Below, piece by piece: positions 18,701 through 26,512 of a DNA stretch of 36,359 bases; positions within the stretch are counted from its first letter, which is position 1; each line of letters starts with the position of its first letter. The stretch lies in the IMG/VR virus record IMGVR_UViG_3300009151_000188, positions 1 through 36,359 of that record, one strand, 5' to 3'. The position numbers were made by a program, and so were the translations under genes. Below the pieces are notes generated by a model. It was not told the origin of the DNA and did not search any database. It saw only the letters and a program-made list of their open reading frames with translations. This stretch comes from a virus.

Positions 18701-19279
18701 ATGAGTACACAGTTATCTAATTTTTATTCAGGGCAGTTATTAGTGGCCAACCCCAATAATCCACGGGATGAGTTATCAAAAAGTGTAAGTTTAATTGTCA
18801 GCCATAATCGCCATTTGGCCCTAGCATTACAGTTAAACAATAGCCTGGTTCATATGACACTACACGAAGTGGCTGAAAACACTGGACTTGATACCAGTAG
18901 TTCTGCCAGCAGATTAGGCGTGCCTTTGTACTATGGTGGTGTTCATAATATACATAGGGTCCAAATAATCCACACGCCAGATTGGCGTGGACCCACTACT
19001 ACCGTACTAAACAAAGAAATTGCCATTACCAGCGACCTCAGTATATTGCAAGCATTGAGTCAAGGATATGGTCCCAAATTATTTAGAGCATGTGCAGGCT
19101 ACTGGAGTTGGGAAGATGGCAAACTGGATAATCAATTGGACAACAGTAACCAAGATGAAACGCATCGCTGGGAAATTGCCGACGCCAATATTGAAACCGT
19201 ATTTAAAATAGACAGCGATCAACAATGGCAACTTGGTCTAATCAATGCTGCACATATAACCACTGCCCAATGGCTTTAA
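18701..19279 (+). CDS. YqgE/AlgH-like protein, 192 aa
   Basis: The start GQLLVANPNNPRDELSKSVS (11-30), then LIVSHNRHLALALQLNN (31-47), and the later block ITSDLSILQALSQG with CAGYWSWEDGKLDNQL match the YqgE/AlgH (DUF179) layout, including the G-x-W-x-x-G-x-L signature. YqgE function in bacteria is unclear; AlgH was described as a regulator. It is one of only two plus-strand genes in the right half. Its stop codon overlaps the stop of the helicase gene (convergent, 3 shared bases). No ribosome binding site was seen, and a weak AGTAAATA octamer precedes it. Confidence 0.8.
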   Translation: MSTQLSNFYSGQLLVANPNNPRDELSKSVSLIVSHNRHLALALQLNNSLVHMTLHEVAENTGLDTSSSASRLGVPLYYGGVHNIHRVQIIHTPDWRGPTTTVLNKEIAITSDLSILQALSQGYGPKLFRACAGYWSWEDGKLDNQLDNSNQDETHRWEIADANIETVFKIDSDQQWQLGLINAAHITTAQWL

Positions 19280-20745
19280 TCCTTTTCAGGATTTAAGTTA
19301 TCCAGCATACTTCTAATCTTGGGTGCTTGACCTGTAGACTTTGATTGCAGTTTAGTAAAGTCAAACCCTTCCTTAGCCTTGGGCTTTTCCCAATTATCAA
19401 CTGTACTAGTACTTACTACACTGGTACGTTTTAAGCCTTCCATTACACTGGACGTTCCGCCGCCGCCTTGCCTAAAACCTGGTTGTTGCTGTTCTTCTTC
19501 ATCAATGTCAGTAATACGCAATGTATCAATATTAAATTCCAAATCACATTTCTGACCAACACCACTACTACTACGTGTCTTCATAAACTGGATTTGATAG
19601 CGCCCACGTTCCTTCATAGCACGACTGGTAAAGATACCAATTACGTTATCTGCTGTCATAATCTTACTTAGGCCACCCGAGATATGACTGTGGTCAAATT
19701 CAATTTCTTCAACAGCACTACGATTCAACTGACTGGCAGTAACAGTCACACATTGTGTTTCCATTGCTAAGTTTCTGATCTCTTCAGCCACGTATTTGTC
19801 CTTAACAAACAAATCACTGGGACTTACCTTCACACTTAAAGGCATCATTAAATCAAGGTAATCTATAAGCAAAACGTCTGGTTTCACGCCTGTTTTAACC
19901 TGATATTCCTTTAAATAGGCTCGAATATCGTTACAGTTTTTTCCTGAAGGCATATACTTAACTTGCATATGTCCACTACGTTTTCCCAACATTTTAACTT
20001 TGAGTTCAACGTCATCCAAGTTGCGGAAGATCTCTCTAGTACCAATGCCAGTTGTCATACTGTCCAATCGCATTGACACCAAACCTTCACTCAACTCAAA
20101 TGTTAGATAGATAACGTTCAAACCCATCAGTGCCCAGTTCACGCCCAAGTTAGCCAAGAACAAACTCTTACCACCACCCGATCCTGCACAGAAGATATTC
20201 AACTCACCACGATTGAATCCTCCATACAGCTTCTTATCAACACCTGGCCATCCTGTACTAATCTGTCCATTGTTGTCTTTAAGTTTTGCCAAACGGGCAC
20301 GGGGATCAGCAAAGTAATCAGTGCCCATATCTTTGTTAAGACTAATTTGAATAGCGTTCTTAATTAGTAATTCAACTGGACCATAGTCGCCCGCTTCCAG
20401 CAAATCACTGGATTCAATAATAGCACGTTCAAGTCCTTTATGTCGACTAAAATTTTCAAACTCATTCATTAGCCATTCGTAGTTTTCTTTGGGAATTTGA
20501 ATTGCTTCAAACTCACTGCGAGTGGCTGCATTGACAATATTTGTCTCGGGCATTACCTTATAGTCATCAACATACTTGTTAATAAATTCGGCCGATGTCT
20601 GTAGTCTTTGATCAAAGTTTAATGGATCAAAAATATTTTGGCAGCGTATAAAAGTTTCAGCATCACTTAGAAACATTTCCAAGTAAAGTTTTTGCATCGC
20701 ATAATCGTAATTGGGTTTTGGCGTATCTTTTTTATTCTTTGACAT
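19276..20745 (-). CDS. 41: DnaB-type replicative helicase (T4 gp41-like)
   Basis: 489 residues, the usual length for gp41. Walker A is GSGGGKS at 188-194 and Walker B VLLIDYLDL at 291-299, followed by the DnaB motif with SQLNRSAVEE (339-348) and HISGGLSKIM. The N-terminal 140 residues are the helical domain of gp41/DnaB. It unwinds DNA 5' to 3' on the lagging strand and works with the primase gene immediately upstream; the two overlap by 14 nt, so they form an operon as in T4. The C-terminal tail (after about 430) is low-complexity and basic. Confidence 0.93.
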   Translation of the reverse strand: MSKNKKDTPKPNYDYAMQKLYLEMFLSDAETFIRCQNIFDPLNFDQRLQTSAEFINKYVDDYKVMPETNIVNAATRSEFEAIQIPKENYEWLMNEFENFSRHKGLERAIIESSDLLEAGDYGPVELLIKNAIQISLNKDMGTDYFADPRARLAKLKDNNGQISTGWPGVDKKLYGGFNRGELNIFCAGSGGGKSLFLANLGVNWALMGLNVIYLTFELSEGLVSMRLDSMTTGIGTREIFRNLDDVELKVKMLGKRSGHMQVKYMPSGKNCNDIRAYLKEYQVKTGVKPDVLLIDYLDLMMPLSVKVSPSDLFVKDKYVAEEIRNLAMETQCVTVTASQLNRSAVEEIEFDHSHISGGLSKIMTADNVIGIFTSRAMKERGRYQIQFMKTRSSSGVGQKCDLEFNIDTLRITDIDEEEQQQPGFRQGGGGTSSVMEGLKRTSVVSTSTVDNWEKPKAKEGFDFTKLQSKSTGQAPKIRSMLDNLNPEKD

Positions 20746-21727
20746 TTAGTAGTTTCTTTTCTAATAGGTGTAAATTTATCTCGCCCTGTACTCGATAGTG
20801 TAGGATAGTAGTTAGCACGTACAGACGACCGTATCGTTTAACTGCATCTGCCACATCTTTTATATCATCCTCCCACGGTGGCAAACTGGCACTCCATTTA
20901 TTTTTTATGGCAGCGCCGACAAGTTTTGCACCAGGTTTATCTTTATCTGGAACAACAATGACTTCTCTACCTAGCGAGTTCAGTCGTGTACATTGAGTTT
21001 CATTTGGATCGTTATGCATTACAGCACAACCATCTATCGCTATGGCATCAAATTGGCCTTCTACAACGATGACGTATTTACGGTCGAATGTCTGTGCATC
21101 CAAATTAAACACATAACCTGGTTGTGCGTCCGTTAGATATTTTGGCTTACCTTCTTTGATCTTGCGTCCAGTGTAACCTACGATTTTCCCGTCGTGATAA
21201 AATGGCAGTATGACTCGATCTCGGTATCCATCAGCCGCACTCCAATGCCAGTTGTACCAATCCCACCCCATCTTACGAGTGGTTACAACATATTCGATTA
21301 CTGCCAACAATTCTGGATCGTGGCATCCTTCCTCTATCCAAGTATCGATTGGCAAGCAATCATCAGGTAGGGGTTTTTCCTGTAAAGTAAAGTTTAGCGG
21401 CTTCTTAAGTACAGGTTGGTCGTCTACTACCTTCAATGCCACTAGGTTTAATTTGCCAATGTCTATTTCACTAAGCCCCATCCATTTGAATAGGCTTCTA
21501 GTATTCTTGCTGAGTAGTTTGCCCGGAGTCCATCCTGCTTTGAATCCGCAGTTGAAGCAGTGGTAAACAAATCCGTCTTTGTCGATTCTTATTCCACCAC
21601 GAGCCCGTGTATCCATACTATCACCATTATGATGACAGCATACCGCGTTGAAGCTGGTCCATCCACTTGGAGAGGATTTACGCTTTGGAGGCAATAGTGC
21701 TAACAGGGTATCCTGTATTTCATTCAT
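20732..21727 (-). CDS. 61: DNA primase (T4 gp61-like)
   Basis: 331 residues. The N-terminal zinc-binding region is C30-C31-H32-H33 with C57-x2-C60 (HCFNCGF), and the DnaG-type TOPRIM is VVEGQFDAIAI (E223-G224) with DKDKPG (D261, D263). It makes RNA primers together with gp41 in T4. ATG 21727 was chosen over the adjacent upstream TTG. A sigma70-like promoter ends only 5 nt before the ATG, so the message may be leaderless. Confidence 0.93.
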   Translation of the reverse strand: MNEIQDTLLALLPPKRKSSPSGWTSFNAVCCHHNGDSMDTRARGGIRIDKDGFVYHCFNCGFKAGWTPGKLLSKNTRSLFKWMGLSEIDIGKLNLVALKVVDDQPVLKKPLNFTLQEKPLPDDCLPIDTWIEEGCHDPELLAVIEYVVTTRKMGWDWYNWHWSAADGYRDRVILPFYHDGKIVGYTGRKIKEGKPKYLTDAQPGYVFNLDAQTFDRKYVIVVEGQFDAIAIDGCAVMHNDPNETQCTRLNSLGREVIVVPDKDKPGAKLVGAAIKNKWSASLPPWEDDIKDVADAVKRYGRLYVLTTILHYRVQGEINLHLLEKKLLNVKE

Positions 21728-21732
21728 CAACT

Positions 21733-21761
21733 ATTGTAACGTAACTGTATTACTAAGTCAA
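21733..21761 (-). promoter_or_regulatory. Sigma70-like promoter for primase and helicase
   Basis: On the minus strand TTGACT (21761-21756), 17 bp, TACAAT (21738-21733). The ATG of the primase begins 5 nt after the -10, so the start site would coincide with the first codon. Confidence 0.65.
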
Positions 21762-21773
21762 CAAGCGTGATGT

Positions 21774-22628
21774 TCAACTTCTATATAAGACTCGGTCAAA
21801 CGAACCGTAATAAGCAGGGTCGTCGTTGGTATTGGTGGCAGGATTATCTGCAGGGATGAATTGAACACGGACATAACTGTATATACCGTTAAAGTTGACA
21901 TAGTCAACGCCGCTAAATCCATCATAAGTCAACGACTGTACATTGAAATAGTAGCCAGTTGAGTCTGGTTGATTATTCATTGTGGCCTGTATGTTTACCG
22001 TACCTTTGAAGTCAGTCATATACAGGGCCATTGTGTGTAATGCCGTGTTGCTTTTATATTCTGGATAGGCATAGACATTGCCGCTAGTGTGTTCGTATTT
22101 GCCCAGGCCGCCGTGGAGGCTGCTGTTGAATCTACGAATAAATGCAGTAATTTCTTGACTGGGCTGTAGTGCAGGGTAAATGTCCTCTGCCAAAGTCAGT
22201 GTACCGTTGATGCCATAGTAGGTATTTGAATAAGCTGGCAAATAAGTTCCGTCAGCAGGATCTTGGTAAGTGATGGAGAAAGTGTAACTGCTAACATCCA
22301 AGTCTACTGTATCACTTTCGGTAAGTGTCAATTGTGCTAGTCCACGGAGGGCTAAGGTAGACCCATCGTCAATAACTGTCAATTGTTTTTGTAACAATTG
22401 TCTTTTCTCAAGTGCGTCAAACATAGTAAACACAAAAGTTGAACTGTTGCTGATAGGTATACGTTTTTGGTCGCTATTCTTAAATTGAATTTGAACCTTG
22501 TTTTTGACACCCTTTTGTATTTTTAGATCACGTTGATACATAACTCGATTGACTCCTCGCACAGTTGAATCCAGGTCTAATATAACTGGATAAATATTTG
22601 GATATAAATAGACTGGTAAACTTAACAT
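21774..22628 (-). CDS. Virion structural protein, probable
   Basis: 284 residues. The opening SLPVYLYPNIYPVILDLDS with MYQRDLKIQKGV and then VQIQFKNSDQKRIPI is a pattern I recall in tail or baseplate-associated structural proteins of T4-superfamily phages (a strand-rich N-domain with K-N-x-D-x-K/R-x-P). The C-terminal two-thirds are Thr/Tyr/Asn-rich and all-beta. An AATAAATA octamer, one base off the late consensus, precedes the ATG by 5 nt, in keeping with a late gene. The assignment rests on pattern and context. Confidence 0.65.
   Translation of the reverse strand: MLSLPVYLYPNIYPVILDLDSTVRGVNRVMYQRDLKIQKGVKNKVQIQFKNSDQKRIPISNSSTFVFTMFDALEKRQLLQKQLTVIDDGSTLALRGLAQLTLTESDTVDLDVSSYTFSITYQDPADGTYLPAYSNTYYGINGTLTLAEDIYPALQPSQEITAFIRRFNSSLHGGLGKYEHTSGNVYAYPEYKSNTALHTMALYMTDFKGTVNIQATMNNQPDSTGYYFNVQSLTYDGFSGVDYVNFNGIYSYVRVQFIPADNPATNTNDDPAYYGSFDRVLYRS
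22603..22610 (+). promoter_or_regulatory. T4-type late promoter
   Basis: Exact TATAAATA on the plus strand, 38 nt before the ATG of the 22649 gene. It lies inside the 5' end of the opposite-strand structural gene. Confidence 0.7.
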
Positions 22629-22633
22629 ATGAG

Positions 22634-22641
22634 TATTTATT
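22634..22641 (-). promoter_or_regulatory. Late-promoter-like octamer
   Basis: AATAAATA on the minus strand, 5 nt before the ATG of the 22628 gene. Confidence 0.4.
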
Positions 22642-22648
22642 GATTACA

Positions 22649-23032
22649 ATGTCATCTTCCGAAACCTTCCAAGAACTCCACCCCTTTGTCTCCTGCGTAA
22701 AATCGAACAATATCGAATACGTGGGCATTGTTATCAATTTTGATGACTACGTTACTAGCATATATGATATTAGTATGATAATTACAGACGAGGCACGTCG
22801 TAAATTTTTAGAATTGGGTGAAGTTTGGTGGTGGGAATCTAATAGAAAGATTCCCATTAGCATTTTTCTAAAGAAGGAAATGCAGGCATTTAGATATGCT
22901 ATCAAAACATTTAATAGCAAAGATATCGAATTAGTATTTGGGCCCAGTGTAAATCTAAGTGAGATCGCCGAAAAGCGTATCAAACGCAAAAGTATTCAAC
23001 TAGTACGTGTTCCTAAGAATACCCGTAACTGA
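22649..23032 (+). CDS. Unknown T4-superfamily protein, 127 aa
   Basis: Begins MSSSETFQELHPFVSCVKSN. It has alternating strand and helix, a Trp triplet (GEVWWWESNRKIPISIFLKK), and a basic C-terminus (KRIKRKSIQLVRV). I recall like proteins in marine T4-type phages, without known function. ATG 22649 is chosen because the TTG start of the longer frame lies upstream of the late octamer. No ribosome binding site precedes the ATG. Its 3' end overlaps the convergent mini-DnaE gene by 20 bp. Confidence 0.7.
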   Translation: MSSSETFQELHPFVSCVKSNNIEYVGIVINFDDYVTSIYDISMIITDEARRKFLELGEVWWWESNRKIPISIFLKKEMQAFRYAIKTFNSKDIELVFGPSVNLSEIAEKRIKRKSIQLVRVPKNTRN

Positions 23033-23591
23033 TCTTTTCACAAATCAAATTCAATTGCACTACAATAACACTTGCATAGGAAATTGAATGACTCTTCTTA
23101 AAGAAATAGGTATCGTCAGTCTTAGTCCAAATTTCATCTTGGATCGCTTGGAAGCCCTGCTCCTTGCATATTGGAACGAGATGTTTCTTCCCAGGTCGCA
23201 TCATAGCCAAGACCATAGCTAACTCAGTTACACTTTTTGGCGCAAGACTGGCTACCAATGTATGATATCCATTAATATGGAATAATTGATCGCACACTTC
23301 TTTCTCGCCTAGCAATTCCCAAAGTGGTTCAGTATTCAGCAATTGAACTAAATGGTCTTCATCTCTAACACCTTGATAAGCACTGACATTCAAAAAGTCA
23401 ATCTTAAAATATCCTCTTGATTCAGCAGTCTTATAATCAATACTGGCTTGCCCAGTCAGTGGATTAACGGGAATAGGTTGACAATAAACACCTGTGTTAT
23501 GTTTGCGTCCATCTTCCAAAGTGGCAGGAATATGTTTAATGATGTCTAACACACCATTACGATTTGCAAAGTCTAAATCAATATCCGGCAA
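23013..23591 (-). CDS. Miniature DnaE-like (C-family polymerase) protein, 192 aa
   Basis: The first residues PDIDLDF match the C-family polymerase catalytic motif PD.D.DF (PDFDVDF in E. coli DnaE). Residues 57-68 (ESRGYFKIDFLN) match the segment with the third catalytic Asp (VKFDFLG). ELAMVLAMMRPGKK (123-136) matches ELVA..RPGP. FFKKSHSISYA (163-173) matches FNKSHAAAYA. Thus landmarks of a roughly 500-residue DnaE core are packed into 192 residues. All three catalytic Asp (D3, D5, D65) are kept. The start must be TTG: an in-frame stop lies two codons upstream. Its first codons overlap the heptose kinase gene. Whether it polymerises DNA is unknown. Confidence 0.75.
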   Translation of the reverse strand: MPDIDLDFANRNGVLDIIKHIPATLEDGRKHNTGVYCQPIPVNPLTGQASIDYKTAESRGYFKIDFLNVSAYQGVRDEDHLVQLLNTEPLWELLGEKEVCDQLFHINGYHTLVASLAPKSVTELAMVLAMMRPGKKHLVPICKEQGFQAIQDEIWTKTDDTYFFKKSHSISYASVIVVQLNLICEKISYGYS

Positions 23592-24372
23592 TTCTTATCT
23601 CATCATAGGTTGGTGCATAATTACCGCGGTGTTGAACTGTTATGCTTGCAGCGGTGTTAGCAAACATTATAGCAATTTTTATGTTTCCTGTCAATAGGTA
23701 TTGATAAGTTAGCGCTGCCAAAAAAGTATCCCCTGCACCGCACACATCTGCTACTTCAACTTTAGTTGTTCGATATGTTTTGCCTTTATATTGAGCACCT
23801 TTGTCTCCTAACGTAACAATAACATTGTCGCCAAGTGTTTTGGCATTCTTAAATTCAAGTTCGTTAATTTTGATATAAACGTGGGGTGACTGGAATGGGC
23901 GGGCGATGTCTGCTAATCTAGTTTTCTTTGTATCAATAAAGACTGGACACGAAACTTGTCTAACGAGGTCTTCTATTTCATCATAACGTAAAAAACCCTT
24001 ATCATAATCTGATATCACAATGGCATCATAACTTGTAATAGGGTCCGATGTTTTGCCACTCCAGTGAACAATTTTGGGTTCATCATCCACTCTTAGTAAA
24101 TGTTGTCCTGATCGTTTATCAATATATCTAGTCTTTTTAATGACGGCATCGTTAGTAATGAACTCTGCATCAATGCCTAACTGTTTAAGATTATTATATA
24201 CGTTAGCAGCCATACCAGGCACTGTTGTAGTTTCAACATCCTTGATAACTGGCACTGGTGCTTCTGGACTCAGTCTATCAACTGTTCCAATCTTATATTC
24301 ATCAATGCAACTATCACCGATCAGTAATACTTTGAATAATTTTTGTGCTGGAGTATTCTTCAATTCTGTCAT
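23578..24372 (-). CDS. hldE1: PfkB-family heptose-7-phosphate kinase (HldE kinase domain)
   Basis: 264 residues. The N-terminal RLSPEAPVPVI (33-43) and PGMAANVYNNL (52-62) match the RfaE/HldE kinase half. DVCGAGDTF at 209-217 is the PfkB second signature with catalytic Asp215. Would phosphorylate D-glycero-beta-D-manno-heptose 7-phosphate at C1. In bacteria this domain is usually fused to the nucleotidyltransferase; here they are separate genes. It overlaps the transferase gene by 59 nt and precedes the mini-DnaE gene. Shorter than the bacterial kinase domain (about 315). Confidence 0.85.
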   Translation of the reverse strand: MTELKNTPAQKLFKVLLIGDSCIDEYKIGTVDRLSPEAPVPVIKDVETTTVPGMAANVYNNLKQLGIDAEFITNDAVIKKTRYIDKRSGQHLLRVDDEPKIVHWSGKTSDPITSYDAIVISDYDKGFLRYDEIEDLVRQVSCPVFIDTKKTRLADIARPFQSPHVYIKINELEFKNAKTLGDNVIVTLGDKGAQYKGKTYRTTKVEVADVCGAGDTFLAALTYQYLLTGNIKIAIMFANTAASITVQHRGNYAPTYDEIRIAGY

Positions 24373-24712
24373 ACCAATGTATCTTTTTAACGTATTGTTC
24401 TGCTACTACGCTTTTGCCTCGCCAATCACTACCCTTAACCATAATGTCTGGCTGGTAAAGTTTAAGTAATCTAATAAGGTCTTCTTGACTGTCAAATAGT
24501 TCTACAATATCTACAGCCTTTAAATTTTGTAGCATTATTCTGCGAAAGTTTTGATCGTTGATAGGTCGCTTATCGCCCTTAAGTTCTTTAACACGGCTGT
24601 CAGTATCGATACATACAACAAGGTAGTCACCTAAACTACGGGCCGTGTTTAGCATAGCAATATGCCCCGGATGGAGAATATCGAATGTACCATTTACAAT
24701 CACTGTAGTCAT
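24314..24712 (-). CDS. hldE2: RfaE2-type heptose-1-phosphate nucleotidyltransferase
   Basis: 132 residues. NGTFDILHPGHIAML (7-21) carries the HxGH motif (H14, H17) of the cytidylyltransferase-like fold. KGSDWRGKSVV matches the second active-site loop. Would attach AMP to heptose-1-phosphate to give ADP-D-glycero-beta-D-manno-heptose. ATG 24712 overlaps the stop of the epimerase gene (4 nt). The long upstream alternative start adds 12 residues from that gene's frame and was rejected. Confidence 0.88.
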   Translation of the reverse strand: MTTVIVNGTFDILHPGHIAMLNTARSLGDYLVVCIDTDSRVKELKGDKRPINDQNFRRIMLQNLKAVDIVELFDSQEDLIRLLKLYQPDIMVKGSDWRGKSVVAEQYVKKIHWYDRIEEYSSTKIIQSITDR

Positions 24713-25476
24713 GGATAATGCTTTCTTAACTTGGTCACGTCTGCACAAGTATATTTTTGATACTGTGTTTTAAGGTCATCTGGCATTGGGATATATTCAA
24801 TCTTTGCTTCTAGACCTTCAGCAATAGTTTCTGCAATATGTTGGAATGACTGTGGCTTGCCTGTTCCCACATTCCATATACCAGACTCTTGTACATTAAA
24901 GAATTTCTTGTGTACATTGATTACTTCGCTGACTGGAACAAAATCACGTAGGAATTGGTCACTACCTTCAAACAATTTAATAACACCAGTCTCTTCTGCT
25001 TGCTTAGTAAACTTATGATGTGGACTAGGTTGATCTTTATGATCTTCGTGAGGGCCGTAAACATTGAAGTAACGGAAACCTTGTACACGAATGTCCTTAA
25101 AGTTTTGCGACATCACACTTCTATCAAATAGGTATTTGCTCCAAGCATAGGGACTTGCAGGATTTGGCGGGGTATTTTCACTAAAATTATTAGTCAGCCC
25201 GTATACGCTGGCACTGCTGGCATATTGCAAGTTAACACCATTTTCTATGCAGGCTAACAGTGTTAGACAACTAAAGTCATGATTTTGTCTCATAACTTTT
25301 TCTACATCTCGTTCGTTAGTGCTACTAATTGCACCTAAGTGAATACACCAATCTAAACCAGCAAAGTTTGGAGGAGCATCACCCCAGTTGTAAAAAGAAA
25401 GTTCGTGGTCGTCTTTAAGTGCATTGACCATATTTTGGCCAATAAAACCTTTATGACCCGTAATTAAGATTTTCAT
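24709..25476 (-). CDS. hldD: HldD-like ADP-heptose 6-epimerase
   Basis: 255 residues. The NAD(P)-binding start ITGHKGFIG is at residues 5-13. SSASVYG (87-93) and YAWSK (110-114) give the SDR Tyr/Lys pair. RYFNVYGPHEDHKDQPSPHH and F.RDFV match HldD. It would epimerise C6 of ADP-heptose to the L-glycero form used in LPS inner core. Shorter than E. coli HldD (310). Start overlaps the cupin gene by 4 nt. Confidence 0.88.
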   Translation of the reverse strand: MKILITGHKGFIGQNMVNALKDDHELSFYNWGDAPPNFAGLDWCIHLGAISSTNERDVEKVMRQNHDFSCLTLLACIENGVNLQYASSASVYGLTNNFSENTPPNPASPYAWSKYLFDRSVMSQNFKDIRVQGFRYFNVYGPHEDHKDQPSPHHKFTKQAEETGVIKLFEGSDQFLRDFVPVSEVINVHKKFFNVQESGIWNVGTGKPQSFQHIAETIAEGLEAKIEYIPMPDDLKTQYQKYTCADVTKLRKHYP

Positions 25477-25832
25477 TTCTGACTATCGCCTTTTCCTACA
25501 CGGTAATTATCTGCTATACTATCAGGCATACTAACTTCAATAATTGTTCCTTCTTCAATACATATCAATTGATGAGGTAACAGCGGAACATTATGCCAAG
25601 TATCTCCCACATTTAATTCATGGGCTTGTACATCTGCTGTTTTAGTATCGATAATCTTAACAATAAACTTTCCACTTAGTACATACCAAGATTCTTCTTT
25701 CTCAGAATGAAAGTGCATACTAAATTTTGCGCCTGTATTAAAATTCATTAACTTGCCGCAGTACTTGTCAGTGGTGGCCCAAATTAATTCGCTGCCCCAA
25801 CCCTTTTTTACAAAGCCTTCTAATCTTATCAT
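25473..25832 (-). CDS. Sugar-pathway cupin, 119 aa
   Basis: Single cupin resembling the C-terminal half of mannose-6-phosphate isomerase/guanylyltransferase proteins: WGSELIWATTDKYCGKLMNF, then HFHSEKEESWYVLSG (motif 1, about residues 40-54) and H..PLLPHQL (motif 2). A sugar-phosphate isomerase or binding role in the heptose pathway is inferred from position. ATG 25832 was chosen because GGAG lies 9 nt upstream. Confidence 0.75.
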   Translation of the reverse strand: MIRLEGFVKKGWGSELIWATTDKYCGKLMNFNTGAKFSMHFHSEKEESWYVLSGKFIVKIIDTKTADVQAHELNVGDTWHNVPLLPHQLICIEEGTIIEVSMPDSIADNYRVGKGDSQK

Positions 25833-26011
25833 TCTGGTATCTCCGTAAATCTCAATAGGAAACTTTCCATATAACAACTATATTCAGTACCAGTATCTTG
25901 CTCTCGATAATAGATCCACGTATGATCTTCGATTTCCTTTGTGTATATTACACAGAATATTTTACGGCTATCCGCGCCGCACCACTTGCTTCCATCTTTT
26001 GGTATTTTCAT
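25829..26011 (-). CDS. Small unknown protein, 60 aa
   Basis: Begins MKIPKDGSKWCGADSRKIFC. It then reads as a small beta barrel (VIYTKEIEDHTWIYYREQD, then CYMESFLLRFTEIPE). The end resembles the DUF1653-type F-L-x-R-F-x-x-x-P pattern, but this is uncertain. AAAGGA is upstream of the ATG; the stop overlaps the cupin start by 4 nt. Confidence 0.65.
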   Translation of the reverse strand: MKIPKDGSKWCGADSRKIFCVIYTKEIEDHTWIYYREQDTGTEYSCYMESFLLRFTEIPE

Positions 26012-26035
26012 AAAATTCCTTTACTAATTTTACAT

Positions 26036-26512
26036 TTAATTTTGCGGATCGTCAACTTCTAACCAAGTATGATCGCCCATATATTTTACTGGTGTTATGT
26101 ATTCATAATCTTCTGGAGGACTGGCTGACCACCCTTTTGGGCCATTGTGTACTAACAATGTTTTCATTTTTCTCTTATCCCAAACTAGATAATATACCTG
26201 CCCCATTACTGCTTTAAACTGATACTCGGCAGCGTGTACGGCATCTGTAACTTCTAATCTACGTTTAATTTGTTCTGCTTGTTTTTGTAACACATTAACT
26301 AATTCTATAATTCGATCATATTCTTGCTGGGCATACATCCTAGCGTGATTGATCATTATGTCTTTTTGCCGAGTGACTGGGATTAGATCAAATTTTACAG
26401 CGCCTGCTTCAGTGGGGTACTCAGATACATTCCTATTAAAGAATGGAATCAAAGATCCAGTTGATGTGGAATCGTAACTTGTTCTACCTTTGGCAGAATT
26501 TGGTTGTGTCAC
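26036..26512 (-). CDS. DUF2452-like protein, 158 aa
   Basis: The block FDLIPVTRQKDIMINHARMY, followed by AQQEYDRIIELVNVLQKQAE and RRLEVTDAVHAAEYQFK, fits what I know of DUF2452, a family in marine bacteria and T4-superfamily phages with no known function. It has a long helical coiled centre and a beta C-terminus (VYYLVWDKRKMKTLLVHNG). It overlaps the next gene upstream by 4 nt. Assigned by pattern. Confidence 0.75.
   Translation of the reverse strand: MTQPNSAKGRTSYDSTSTGSLIPFFNRNVSEYPTEAGAVKFDLIPVTRQKDIMINHARMYAQQEYDRIIELVNVLQKQAEQIKRRLEVTDAVHAAEYQFKAVMGQVYYLVWDKRKMKTLLVHNGPKGWSASPPEDYEYITPVKYMGDHTWLEVDDPQN

Noticed and set aside
23578-24712. A frameshift that broke a fused HldE into two genes
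   Set aside because: In bacterial HldE the kinase half is N-terminal; here the transferase gene comes first, so the order does not fit a simple frameshift of a fused gene.
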